64,000 nucleotides of DNA, from positions 1,860,001-1,924,000 of the forward strand of contig CP094668.1 in the NCBI GenBank assembly GCA_022836915.1, read 5' to 3'. Shown in pieces: positions 47,638 to 57,228 of the stretch. Numbering within the stretch: the first letter of the stretch is position 1; each line of letters begins with the position of its first letter. This stretch comes from Paenibacillus sp. OVF10 (lineage in GTDB: Bacteria; Bacillota; Bacilli; Paenibacillales; Paenibacillaceae). Made by a program: the position numbers and the translations under genes. Below the pieces are notes generated by a model. The model was not told the origin of the DNA and ran no database searches. It saw nothing but the letters and a program-made list of their open reading frames with translations.

Positions 47638-47829
47638 CTCGGATTCTCCTTATGAGGTATTAGAAGTGTAACATATGCCTCCATAGTATCTTTCTTACAG
47701 CAAGCTTCTAGTTACACTTCTTAGGGTTATTACTTACTTCTATATTTTCGTGTAAATGTATAGTTCAGCTTATATAAATGGAATTCGGGCATATATTTGT
47801 CCACTACAAAAGGACATTTACCTTCATTT

Positions 47830-47993
47830 TGTCTTTCAAAGAGTGGACACTTTTTCTAAAAAGATACTATATCCATCCAGGAAAATGAAACACTATATAT
47901 AGATGTTTTCAGATATAAAATTAAAAATTATCTATATGTAGAAATCAAACTCCAGAGTGCTTTCTCATGTCTGTGTCCACCCTTTGAAAGACA
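47830..47993. repeat. 21-bp inverted repeat pair with 122-nt spacer
   Basis: TGTCTTTCAAAGAGTGGACAC (47830-47850) is matched in inverse by GTGTCCACCCTTTGAAAGACA (47973-47993) at 20 of 21 positions. The similarity stops at both arm ends. A looser related sequence, TGTCCACTACAAAAGGACA, lies shortly upstream at about 47799-47817. Confidence 0.65.
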
Positions 47994-48490
47994 TATCTAC
48001 AATATGTATGCTCAGTGCGGACAGCACGAGTTGGCACTCCAAACGAACAGATAAACGATTAAAAAGGCTGAAGACTGCCCCGACTCAATTAACGCGAATC
48101 ATATATCGACCTTCTGATTTTTTAAACCAACAAGTCAAACGAATAACGGACCCAGTCTACACACGATCACTGAATAGTAGCTCAATTTATGCAAACCCGA
48201 ATTTAAAGCAAGTACATAGTCTCGCTAACTCTAATATAGCTACCTGCTAAACAGCCAGCTACTGTACAGACAATAGATCTATAACGTAAGACAACATATA
48301 TAACGCATAACAGAACGAACAACCAATCAGATTAAACGCGCACAAAAGTAACAAAGATACAGTGATTATTGAACAATATTTCATCTCCATCATAACGGAA
48401 GGGAAAGACCTGAACAACCTTTACATGTAATTCTGTCAAAGCGGTAAAGCAAAGGTTTTGGGTAGCTAGCCGCATCACTTCTTCAAGTAG

Positions 48491-48520
48491 CCACATCTAG
48501 TCACATCTAGCGACATCGCT
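48491..48520. repeat. Short tandem repeat, three 10-bp units
   Basis: CCACATCTAG, TCACATCTAG and CGACATCGCT follow each other directly; the third unit is diverged. Confidence 0.5.
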
Positions 48521-48682
48521 TCAGATAGCCGTTTTGCATCACTTCATGTGAATGCCACTCCTGATACGATCACCGTCCTAAACCGGAATGAACCTGCTTC
48601 CCAAAATTATATATGTCATTTGAACCATATAACCTCTCTTTATTAACGTACTCCCAATAAAACAAGAAGTCAAAGTCAACGG

Positions 48683-48758
48683 TTGACAATTCGATTTAAC
48701 TGTATTAATAATAGTAGTACAGTTAATACACCTAAGAGTTGAATAGTACAGTACTATA
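48683..48758 (+). promoter_or_regulatory. Promoter and palindromic operators of the GntR/YtrA-like operon
   Basis: A -35 TTGACA (48683-48688) is followed 17 nt later by TAATAA (48706-48711). TGTATTAA (48701-48708) and TTAATACA (48724-48731) form an inverted repeat across the start region. ATAGTACAGTACTAT (48744-48758) is a perfect 15-bp palindrome. These are good candidates for binding by the GntR protein encoded 115 nt downstream. Confidence 0.6.
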
Positions 48759-48871
48759 GTTGTACAGCTTAGGTAACGCCTTTTTACACCTAGATATTTG
48801 CACATACACCTCAGATACAGTCATTTAAAACCCATAGGGTATTTCACACATTTACAGAAAGGAGGTGCGGG

Positions 48872-49260
48872 ATGTTCGAATTAGATGTACGCAGCCGTAA
48901 GGCGATCTACGAGCAACTAGTGGACAAAGTCAAAGAAATGATCGTATACGGTATTCTAAAGCCCGACGAGCAGCTTCCTTCCGTTCGTGCGTTATCCACG
49001 CAGCTGACCGTAAATCCAAATACGATTCAGAAAGCGTATCGCGAGCTTGAACGTGAAGGTTACATTTATTCTTTGAAGGGAAAAGGAGCTTCGTATCATC
49101 GTCTGTGGAACATCCGAATGAAGCCATGAGAGATGAGATCAGAGAGTCTCTGGTGAAGTTGATTGCAGAAGCTTCGTATTCCGGTTTGACCAAAGCGGAT
49201 ATGACGCTTTTGTTTGAGGAAGCGATGGCCCGTATAGAGAAGGAGGAGCCTCATGATTGA
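48872..49260 (+). CDS. ytrA: GntR-family regulator, YtrA type (frame broken once)
   Basis: A short GntR repressor of about 129 residues: winged helix (AIYEQLVDKVKEMIVYGILK, LPSVRALSTQLTVNPNTIQK, AYRELEREGYIYSLKGKG) plus a small helical dimer tail. The frame breaks at 49087; one more A gives GKGSFVSSSVEHPNEAMRDE. GAAAGGAGGTG precedes the ATG. Its stop overlaps the start of the ATPase gene. YtrA-type regulators repress an ABC transporter operon that responds to cell-wall-active antibiotics in B. subtilis; the symbol is by family and synteny. Confidence 0.87.
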
Positions 49261-50154
49261 GCTGAATCAAGTCGTCAAAGCGTTTGAGCAGGAAAAGGCA
49301 GTGGATGGCGTAACGATGAACATACATAAGGGGTCGATCTATGGTTTGCTCGGTTCCAACGGGGCAGGCAAGACTTCGCTGCTCAAAATGATGGCTGGCA
49401 TTTACCGTCAGGACAGCGGGACTGTTCGTATCGAGGGTACTGAGATTTATGAAAATATGGATCTCAAAGGCCGCACAATTTTCATGGCAGATTCGCCGTA
49501 CTTTTTCCGCAATCTTCAATAACTCAGATGGCTGCATTTTATCGTTCCGTATATCCGCGCTGGAATGAGGAACGGTTCAAGCAACTGGCTACCGTGTTCA
49601 AACTGGATGTAAAACGCAAGTTGCATCGCATGTCCAAAGGTATGCGCCGTCAGGCAGCCGTATGGCTGGGACTTAGCTGTATGCCTGAAGTGCTGCTTAT
49701 GGATGAGCCGATTGACGGCCTCGACCCGGTCATGCGCCAGCAGATCAAAAACCTGCTGTTCCAGGAAGCAGCTGAGCGTCAAGTAACCATTGTCATCTCG
49801 TCGCACAACTTGCGTGAGATCGAAGATCTGTGTGACCATGTGGCGATTATGCACAAAGGCCGAATTATTGTAGAGAAGGATCTTGATGATCTGAAGGCCG
49901 ATACGCATAAAATCCAGGTTGCTTTCCGCCACCCGGACCATGCGAAAGCCATGGATGAGCAGATTGATATCTTGCATGAAGAGAAACGGGGAAGTGTATC
50001 CCTGTACATTGTCAAAGGCAACCGACAACAGGTAACCGATCAATTCCGTATACATGATCCGTATCTGCTGGATGTACTGCCTTTGACGCTCGAAGAAATC
50101 TTTATCTATGAAATGGAGGACGCAGGGTATGATATTCAACCGATTGTTCTGTAA
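49253..50154 (+). CDS. ytrB: ABC transporter ATPase, YtrB-like (frame broken once)
   Basis: A 300-residue ATPase. Walker A is GSNGAGKTSL, the signature is MSKGMRRQAAVWLGLS, Walker B is EVLLMDEPIDGLDPVM and the H-loop is VISSHNLREIEDLCDH. The C-terminal extension of ~80 residues is typical of ABC-2-type exporters of this group. The frame breaks at 49513; one more T gives FFRNSSITQMAAFYRSVYPR. It overlaps the GntR gene upstream by 8 nt and the permease gene downstream by 26 nt, so the three are tightly coupled. Confidence 0.9.
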
Positions 50155-52156
50155 CCGGGGCATCCTGATCCAAAATTTCAGACAGCATGGATGGATAGGC
50201 ATTTTATATCTCATCACATTGTTGTTCTCACTTCCGCTATATATCGCTACCGAGTACAGGGACGTGCCACAACAGATTACAAGTTTGTTTCAGGCCAATG
50301 GTGAAGTGCAGATTTTGTTCGCCATCACACTCCCCGTAGCGGCTGGAATCTTTCTGTTTCGGTATATTCAGTCCGGTGCACCTTCTGATCTGTTCCATAG
50401 TTTGCCGTTACGTCGTAAACATCTATTAACGGTTAACTTGTTGACCGGATATGCCATGATTTTGCTTCCAATCTGGATTACAACTGCAATTACCGGCTGG
50501 GTATGGGCAGTACTGGATCAACCTGCTTTTCTGTTTGATGGCAGTACGATCTGGATGTGGGGCTTGAGTATGAGCATCTACTCGCTATTTATGTTCATGC
50601 TTACTGTGGCGGTTGGCATGTGCATCGGGCAATCTGTGTTGCAGGGGCTTACCGTATACGCGCTCCTCTTGTTACCTGTTGTCGTATGGTTCATTATGTC
50701 ACTTCATCTCCAGCATTATTTGCTTGGATATCCGTACGATGAATTGGGACGTAATGCGGAAGAAATGTCACTTGTTCTTCGCATGGCTTCAATCAGTTAT
50801 GCTCCTATCACTAATGGAGAACTTATAATCTATTCGATATTCGCAATCCTGTTTGTTCCTCTGAGTTATGTGCTCTATGCGAGAAGACAGGTTGAATCTG
50901 CTACGCAAGCAGTTACGTTTACTCTTGTAAAACCTATATTCCGATTTGGTTTAATGTTTACGTTGGTTCTGATTGGCGGAGCTTACTTCACGATTATTGC
51001 TCCAAGAGGATCAGCTGGATGGGGAATATTCGGATATATTCTTGGTGGAATTGTAGGTTATATCGTTGCCGAGATGATTATTCGCAAAACATGGCTGATC
51101 TGGAGCAGCAGGCTGCTGCCCAAGCTGATTCTATATGGTATCATCGCTGGATTGGTACTGTACGTACCTATTGCCGACTGGAATGGATACGCTGCGCGAG
51201 TGCCTGAATTGAACAAGGTGAACAGCATCAAGCTTGGTGGGGAGAGTTATACCTACAGTAACGGTGTCACTCAGAAAAAGGACGATGCTCACCTCTATTC
51301 TAATGATCCGGAATACATGGGGGCAGTTATCGCTCTTCATCAAAAAATTGTGGATTCCGATCTTCCTATACTGAATGACCCAATCAATCCAGGTATGCGT
51401 AACGATGAGTATGTATTTATTAACTACAAGCTGGATAACGGCAAAGTGATGAAACGTAAATATTATATTCCAGAAGCCGAATTTCATCAGGAATTAATGG
51501 CTCTGAAACAGTCCCAGGATTACAAAAGAGTCGCCTTTGAAACGTATAAGCTGGAAGAGGATGCATTAAGTTTTGGCATTCGCTCTGCCATTAGTTCATA
51601 CCGAAAGGTGTATATTAGCAATCCGGAGCAAGTCCGTGAATTCAAGGAACTCTTGAAACAGGACATTTTGGATCAGACCTATGAAGAACAGCGCTCTTCG
51701 TGGCAGTCGTTTGCTTACGCGGAGATGAATCAGGACTCGTCTTCAAAAGATCCATTCCAACCAAAAGAGATGTGGAATTTTGAGATCAAACCTAGCTATG
51801 ATCGGGTATTGGCTTGGCTGAAGGAGAACAAATTATACGATCAGTTGCTTGTCCAAGCAGACGAGATTATCTCCGCACAGTTTGCGAAGCAGGAGATCAA
51901 CAGTCCGGGTTTTCTTCAGTGGGCGAATCCGCAGCCAGAATATATCGATGGGAGTCTAAGCATCAAGAAGCAGGTCGCAACCCAAAACAAAGAAATCATT
52001 AGCGATTTGCTCAAACGTCAACGGTCTGGTTATAAAACAGAGAAAGATACCATCTACCAGATCAAGTTGAATGTAACTCGTGGCGAGAACATCTACATGA
52101 TGCTGAAAGAAGAGGATCTGACCGAGGCAATGAAAGCTATTTTGGTCAATCAATAA
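50129..52156 (+). CDS. ytrC: ABC transporter permease, YtrC-like
   Basis: A 675-residue membrane subunit. The N-terminal part has roughly eight to ten hydrophobic helices (GWIGILYLITLLFSLPLYIA, VYALLLLPVVVWFIMSL, FMLTVAVGMCIGQSVL). The C-terminal ~300 residues, after LILYGIIAGLVLYVPI, are a soluble extracytoplasmic region rich in charged residues (DUF6449-like). The ATG at 50129 is chosen because TGGAGG lies about 9 nt upstream. No ytrDEF genes follow; a strong terminator ends the operon. Confidence 0.85.
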   Translation: MIFNRLFCNRGILIQNFRQHGWIGILYLITLLFSLPLYIATEYRDVPQQITSLFQANGEVQILFAITLPVAAGIFLFRYIQSGAPSDLFHSLPLRRKHLLTVNLLTGYAMILLPIWITTAITGWVWAVLDQPAFLFDGSTIWMWGLSMSIYSLFMFMLTVAVGMCIGQSVLQGLTVYALLLLPVVVWFIMSLHLQHYLLGYPYDELGRNAEEMSLVLRMASISYAPITNGELIIYSIFAILFVPLSYVLYARRQVESATQAVTFTLVKPIFRFGLMFTLVLIGGAYFTIIAPRGSAGWGIFGYILGGIVGYIVAEMIIRKTWLIWSSRLLPKLILYGIIAGLVLYVPIADWNGYAARVPELNKVNSIKLGGESYTYSNGVTQKKDDAHLYSNDPEYMGAVIALHQKIVDSDLPILNDPINPGMRNDEYVFINYKLDNGKVMKRKYYIPEAEFHQELMALKQSQDYKRVAFETYKLEEDALSFGIRSAISSYRKVYISNPEQVREFKELLKQDILDQTYEEQRSSWQSFAYAEMNQDSSSKDPFQPKEMWNFEIKPSYDRVLAWLKENKLYDQLLVQADEIISAQFAKQEINSPGFLQWANPQPEYIDGSLSIKKQVATQNKEIISDLLKRQRSGYKTEKDTIYQIKLNVTRGENIYMMLKEEDLTEAMKAILVNQ

Positions 52157-52335
52157 GTTGAGCTGTATACGTTGTTGATTAAATGCGGGAAGGGTTCTCC
52201 CGTTGATCAAAGGTTTGATATTAGGACAGTGAAACCAGATTTACTTGACCAGATACAGCGAATGGAATATATTAGAAAAAGGAAAGGCTCGAGCGACTCG
52301 TTCGATCGAATCTCATATGGAACGGCTTATGAGGG

Positions 52336-52382
52336 AAGCACCCGTAAGAGCAGGCAATTGCCTGACTTGCGGGTGCTTTTTT
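52336..52382. terminator. Terminator of YtrABC-like operon
   Basis: AAGCACCCGTAAGAGCAGGC (52336-52355) pairs with GCCTGACTTGCGGGTGCTT, forming a near-perfect 20-bp stem followed by T6. Confidence 0.9.
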
Positions 52383-52444
52383 GTCGTTCGCTGATTTCGT
52401 TGGCTATTCTGCTAAATATTTTAGAAGAAAGGGTGTAGAGACGC

Positions 52445-53550
52445 ATGCAAACAGAAACGTGGAAGGAAACGATAAATGAACAGGAGGCAATGGAGTGTTG
52501 TTCTTCCCTATTGGAACGAACAAACTCACATAACTTCATAGAACATCACGGTTTATTAAAAGAAAAGAAGGGTCGACAGCATATCAAAGATATAGCTTCA
52601 GAAGATATAGCTTTAATGGAGGCGAGTGACATTCTATTTCCTCCTCCAATAGCAGCTAGCCATACTCACATGATGGAACAAAGTAACGTCCAACGTGGTC
52701 AATTGCCATCGTTCGCTCATCTTATTTTCGGATCACGCCTGCTCATAGGGCTTGTGATTTTTTTCAGCGCAGGCACGATTTATTTTGCTTCAACAGCCGA
52801 GGCAGCGGGCATAGATCTTGGCGTAACAGCGCAGAAAGCTTGGGATTCCATTTTGAACAAAGCCAATGCACAAACCAAGTTAACGTTGAAGCAAGCATAC
52901 GAGAAGGTGGGGAACTGGAAGACACAAGAGCAGGCTTGGGAACAAAAATAAAGACACTTCATGCCGCCAATACCGCGGAATTGGAGCGATTACGTGTAGA
53001 AATAAGACAAACCGATGCTGCGAAGGTCGCAGCTCTAGCTGAAAAGGTAAAGCAAACACAAGCCCGATACGAACCGCTATTCGCCCTCTATAGTTCAGTC
53101 AATAGACAGTTGGATGCAGCCAAAGCTATCAAAAATAAGGAATGGAGTGCAGCAATCCGCACTCAGGCAGAGACGTTGAGGCCCGTTGTGAAGCTTGCCA
53201 GAGAAGACATCCGGATCAAGAAAAAGGAACTTGCTGAAGCACGTAAACGGAAGAGCACTGAAATAAAACGTTTACGAGCTATGCTGGCAGGGGCCGACTC
53301 CGTGAAGAAACAGATTCAAACAGCTAAAAAACAGGCAAGTCTGGCAAAAGAACGATATTCCAACGCTCTACAACAGTTCAAACAGAGTACAAAGCAAAGC
53401 CAAACGTCGCGTGTACTCAGCTCATTGAACACATTGGCTTCTGCAGCGGAGAAGTGGGCAGGCTCGAAACAAAATATTCATACACTGGAGCAAAAAGTAT
53501 CCACTACATATGTGAAAGTCAGACAGGAAATTGCCAAAAGACCCAAATAA
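52445..53550 (+). CDS. Membrane-anchored coiled-coil protein (frame broken once)
   Basis: About 368 residues when repaired. A polar N-terminal ~95 residues precede one membrane segment (LLIGLVIFFSAGTIYFAST), then ~240 residues of almost continuous Lys/Glu/Ala/Gln-rich helix (AELERLRVEIRQTDAAKVAA; IRIKKKELAEARKRKSTEI), predicted as extracellular coiled coil. The frame breaks in A5 52944-52948; one more A gives EQAWEQKIKTLHAANTAELE. It lies between the YtrABC-like operon and an esterase gene. The N-terminus, with a Cys pair in MECCSSLLERTN, could be regulatory; RsgI-like or anti-sigma proteins share this general layout, but no family assignment is justified. Confidence 0.72.
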
Positions 53551-53630
53551 GAGGAAACCCGGTCCTCTCCGCAACGTACACAACTTTAGACGTAAAGACG
53601 CTTCGATGATGATGGAACGAGGTGAAGTTA

Positions 53631-54656
53631 TTGCAGTCCAAGTTGGAAACGAAACGTACGGGGGCAAGAGGGTTTAAACGTAAACGGTACTGGATTCCCA
53701 GCATGGTACTAATTTTGATCATAGTTTTTATTGGGATTGGTACACAATGGACACCCAAAATAACGGTATTTTTATTAAAGTCATTAATTGAAACTACTAA
53801 TCCTGACACAAATAGCAAGGACACTATGCTCTCGGATGGGATCATTCGTGTTGCGGATGTACCCTATGCAGACAAAGGGAGTAATGACAGTACGCTGGAT
53901 ATCTATTATCCTTCCGTAACATCGGAACCTTTGCCTGTTGTGTTGTGGGTTCATGGCGGTGGATGGGTCTTGGGCGACAAAAAGGATATCGCAGATTATG
54001 CCGTTCAATTAGCCAAGCAGGGTTACGTTGTGGTCAGTATGAATTATGCGCTCGCACCGGATACGAAATATCCCATTCCCGTGATCCAGACGAATCAGGC
54101 ATTGACTTACGTGAAAAACCATGTCAGTGAGTATCAGGGTGACCCGGAAAACATATTTCTTGCAGGCAATTCGGCAGGTGCCCAGATTGCAAGTCAGACT
54201 GCGGCCGTGGTGACCAATCCATCTCTGGCTAAACTGATGAATATAACGCCAGCCGCCCAGCCGGAAGAGTTGCGTGGGGTTCTGCTATTCTGTGGTCCAT
54301 ACAATCTAAGCACGGTAGCCAATACAGGCTTTCCACTCATACGAACATTTCTCTGGTCATATACGGGAGTCAAAACATTCGAAGACTATCCACGTTTGCA
54401 TGAAATGTCGACCGTGCTTCAGGCCACAGCAGCGTACCCGCCTGCATTTATTACCTCAGGCAATGATGACCCGTTGACCAGTCAATCGATTGAACTGGCA
54501 CAAGTCTTGAAGCGACTTGATGTTGAGGTGGAAACCTTGTTTTTCTCGAACTCGCCAGAGAAGCTGGGACATGATTATCAATTTGATATGGAGAATGAAG
54601 CTGGGCAACAGGCGATACATTCGGCAGTACGATTCATGCAACAGTATAGTCGATGA
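53631..54656 (+). CDS. Membrane-anchored alpha/beta-hydrolase esterase
   Basis: A ~341-residue hydrolase of the BD-FAE/HSL-like group. An N-terminal anchor (YWIPSMVLILIIVFIGIG) precedes the catalytic domain. The oxyanion motif is VLWVHGGGWVLG, the nucleophile serine is in FLAGNSAGAQIA, the acid is in FITSGNDDPLTSQS and the histidine in EKLGHDYQF. TTG 53631 is preferred since GAGGTG lies 6 nt upstream; GTG 53622 overlaps that site. The active domain should face outward. The ester substrate is unknown. Confidence 0.85.
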   Translation: MQSKLETKRTGARGFKRKRYWIPSMVLILIIVFIGIGTQWTPKITVFLLKSLIETTNPDTNSKDTMLSDGIIRVADVPYADKGSNDSTLDIYYPSVTSEPLPVVLWVHGGGWVLGDKKDIADYAVQLAKQGYVVVSMNYALAPDTKYPIPVIQTNQALTYVKNHVSEYQGDPENIFLAGNSAGAQIASQTAAVVTNPSLAKLMNITPAAQPEELRGVLLFCGPYNLSTVANTGFPLIRTFLWSYTGVKTFEDYPRLHEMSTVLQATAAYPPAFITSGNDDPLTSQSIELAQVLKRLDVEVETLFFSNSPEKLGHDYQFDMENEAGQQAIHSAVRFMQQYSR

Positions 54657-54708
54657 GCAGACAAGTCTGTGGTACACTCGAAGCAAATGAGGGCGCAGGA
54701 GGAGAAGC

Positions 54709-55245
54709 ATGGCAGATAAAGAAGATTTGACCCGGTTCGGGGTGGCGTTTCCTACACCTCTGATTGAGCAGTTTGACCAGTATATTGAGGAACAGGGATA
54801 CAAAAACCGATCCGAGGCTTTCCGTGATCTTGTGCGAAAAACATTACTTCAACCTTCCGTACTGCAATCCGACCAGGATGTGGCCGGCACCATTGTGATG
54901 GTCTACGATCACCATATCAGTGATCTTCCCATTCGTTTGATGGAGCTGCAGCACGAGGCGCATCATGACATCATTTCCAATATGCACGTGCACCTGAACC
55001 ATGACCAATGCCTAGAGGTAATTGCCGTACGGGGTAACCTGGGACGATTGCGTCATCTGCATCAACAGATCCAGGTGCAAAAAGGGGTATTGTATGCAGA
55101 ATTGTCTGTGACTTATGTGGATGAACTCAACAAACTGGCTCATGCTCAGAGTCATGATCAGGATGGCAAGCCGGATCAAAGTCTGGATCACAATCAAAGT
55201 ACCGGGCAGCATGGTCACAACCATCATCATCGCTCTACGGAGTAA
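54709..55245 (+). CDS. nikR: Nickel-responsive regulator NikR
   Basis: A 178-residue ribbon-helix-helix repressor. DNA-binding part: LTRFGVAFPTPLIEQFDQYI, then NRSEAFRDLVRKTL. The ACT-like metal domain has the nickel ligands in the expected spacing: HH in YDHHISDLP, then MHVHLNHDQCLE (H-x-H-x5-C). A ~35-residue C-terminal tail rich in His, Asp and Gln ends HGHNHHHRSTE; it is absent from E. coli NikR and may store or sense metal. AGGAGGAG precedes the ATG. It lies immediately upstream of the nickel importer genes, which it should repress when nickel is plentiful. Confidence 0.93.
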   Translation: MADKEDLTRFGVAFPTPLIEQFDQYIEEQGYKNRSEAFRDLVRKTLLQPSVLQSDQDVAGTIVMVYDHHISDLPIRLMELQHEAHHDIISNMHVHLNHDQCLEVIAVRGNLGRLRHLHQQIQVQKGVLYAELSVTYVDELNKLAHAQSHDQDGKPDQSLDHNQSTGQHGHNHHHRSTE

Positions 55246-55282
55246 GACAAATACGAGTGTAATTAAATATAAAGCGAACCTG

Positions 55283-55325
55283 AAAAAACAGACCATTGGT
55301 TAGAAGCCAAATGCGTCTGTTTTTT
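55283..55325 (+). terminator. Terminator after nikR
   Basis: AAAAAACAGAC and GTCTGTTTTTT enclose an inner CATTGG/CCAAATG stem. It separates nikR from the importer operon, which therefore needs its own promoter. Confidence 0.8.
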
Positions 55326-55436
55326 GTCGTTTGTTACAATACCTAACTTTATAAGGCGATTCAATTGCTCGGTTATATAACTATTTAATTATTAATTCTG
55401 AAATATGAAAAAAATTGGATTTCGAAGTTAACTTTA

Positions 55437-55467
55437 TTGACATGTGTTTTGATTTTTGTGCTACAAT
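55437..55467 (+). promoter_or_regulatory. Promoter of the nickel importer operon
   Basis: TTGACA (55437-55442) and TACAAT (55462-55467) are spaced 19 nt apart, about 65 nt upstream of the nikA-like start. A NikR site of the GTATGA-N16-TCATAC type is not recognisable. Confidence 0.5.
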
Positions 55468-55528
55468 TTCTCTAAAAAGTAACACGAAACAAGTGAGTGC
55501 AGCACAACTTTAGAGGGGAACGACCAGA

Positions 55529-57186
55529 ATGGGCAGATTTTCATGGAGATGGGGAAAACGAAAAGTTAGAACAGGATTAGGGATCCTGCTTGTATGTTCC
55601 ATTGGTTTATCGGGTTGTGCACAGGGGGCTGCGCCAACAGTTTCATCAGCAGAGAATGGACAGTCAGGAACAACCTCAACCAAAGACGAATTGGTGTTAG
55701 CCGTTGGCACCGAGCCGGAAGGCGGGTTTGATCCGACAACCGGATGGGGGCAATATGGGTCACCACTTTTTCAGAGTACCTTGCTGAAGCGGGATGCCAA
55801 TCTACAACTGGTTAACGATCTGGCTACGGCATACTCCGTTAGTGAAGATGGGCTGACCTGGACGGTTACACTTCGGAACGATGTAAAATTCTCTGATGGG
55901 GAGCCGCTTACGGCTGAAGATGTAAAATTTACGTTTGATACGGCTGCTCAGAGTGGGTCCGTGATTGATTTGACGAATATGGCTGATGTGCAGGCACCCG
56001 ACGATAGCACGGTCGTATTCACATTGAAGTCGCCGCAGTCTACGTTCATCAGTCTGCTGACGACCCTTGGCATTGTGCCTGAACACGCCTATGGCGCTGA
56101 TTATGCGGAGCATCCGGTCGGTTCGGGACCGTACAAACTGGTTCAGTGGGACAAAGGACAACAGGCCATCGTGGAAGCCAATGAAGAATATTACGGTAAC
56201 GAGTCTGCATTCCACAAACTCACCTTCCTTTATCTGGATGAAGATGCGGCTTATGCCGCTGCACAGGCAGGTACGGTGGATATCGCTGCTATCCCGGCAG
56301 CGTTTAGCAAACAACAGGTGAATGGCATGACATTAGAGGCCGTAAAAACCGTAGATAACCGGGGCATCATGTTCCCCATGCAGCCTGCTGGTGCCAAGTC
56401 GGGCGATGGTCTTCCTGCAGGGAATGATGTAACATCCGATTTGGCGATTCGCCAAGCGGTGAATGTTGTGATTGATCGTAAGGCTTTGGTAGAGGGTGTA
56501 CTGGAAGGGTACGGTCGTCCAGCGTATTCCGTCAGTGATGATCTGCCTTGGAGCAATGCAGAAGCTGTATTTACGGATGCCAATCTCGAAGAAGCAAAGC
56601 GCATTCTGGCGACTGGTGGCTGGGTGGATGCAGATGGGGACGGTATCGTTGAGAAAAACGGCGTTAAGGCCGAGTTCAGTCTGCTTTATTTTGCAGGTGA
56701 TTTAACAAGACAATCCCTGGCGTTAGCTACTGCGGATATGGTTACCCAGGCGGGAATTAAGATCAATGTTGAAGGCAAAAGCCGTGAAGAGACAAAAAAG
56801 ATGGCCTACTCCAATGCCGTATTATTTGGTTGGGGCAGTCATGATCCATTGGAGACGTATAACCTCTATAGCAGTACTCACAAGGGAGACGGATATTACA
56901 ATGTAGGACTGTACAGTAATCCAGTCGTGGATTCTTGGATGGAGAAGGCCCTTCAGGCCACCAGTGAAGAAGAGGCATTGCCGTTCTGGCAAAAAGCGGA
57001 ATGGGATGGAACAACAGGTTTCAGTTATCAGGGGATGCGCCATGGGCATGGCTCGTAAATATAGATCATCTGTATCTGGTTAAGAACGGCCTGAACATTG
57101 GCCAGCAGCAGATCCACCCCCATGGTCACGGCTGGCCGGTGACATCCAATCTGGAGGAATGGTCCTGGGATAACAGCACGAAATAA
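55529..57186 (+). CDS. nikA: Nickel/peptide ABC transporter substrate-binding lipoprotein (frame broken once)
   Basis: A family 5 binding lipoprotein of about 552 residues with lipobox IGLSGCAQ. Markers are LVLAVGTEPEGGFDPTTGWG, TLRNDVKFSDGEPLTAEDVK and HPVGSGPYKLVQWDKGQQAI. The opening EGGFDPTTGW resembles nickel-binding members of the family more than oligopeptide ones. The frame breaks in G4 57031-57034; one more G gives GFSYQGDAPWAWLVNIDHLY and a normal C-terminus. It is the first gene of a five-gene importer behind nikR. The metal specificity is inferred from that context. Confidence 0.87.
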
Positions 57187-57228
57187 GAAGCACAGCGGTA
57201 GCTTTAGCCTGAATTGGGGAGAGATTGG

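Larger units (their letters stand above)
47638..48871. other. 1.2-kb AT-rich gene-free stretch
   Basis: No open frame here has both a ribosome binding site and protein-like composition. It contains a 21-bp inverted repeat (47830-47850 and 47973-47993), a tandem 10-bp repeat (48491-48520) and the operator-like region of the GntR operon (48683-48758). The rest is AT-rich with no further structure that I can support. Confidence 0.5.

Noticed and set aside
47957..48250. 97-residue open frame on the plus strand
   Set aside because: It starts inside the 21-bp inverted repeat region without a ribosome binding site and resembles random AT-rich sequence.
48578..48805. 75-residue open frame on the minus strand
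   Set aside because: It covers the GntR promoter and operators; Cys/Thr-rich random-looking sequence.
55437..55528. Classical NikR operator GTATGA-N16-TCATAC
   Set aside because: I looked for the E. coli-type site before nikA and did not find it; a divergent operator is still possible.
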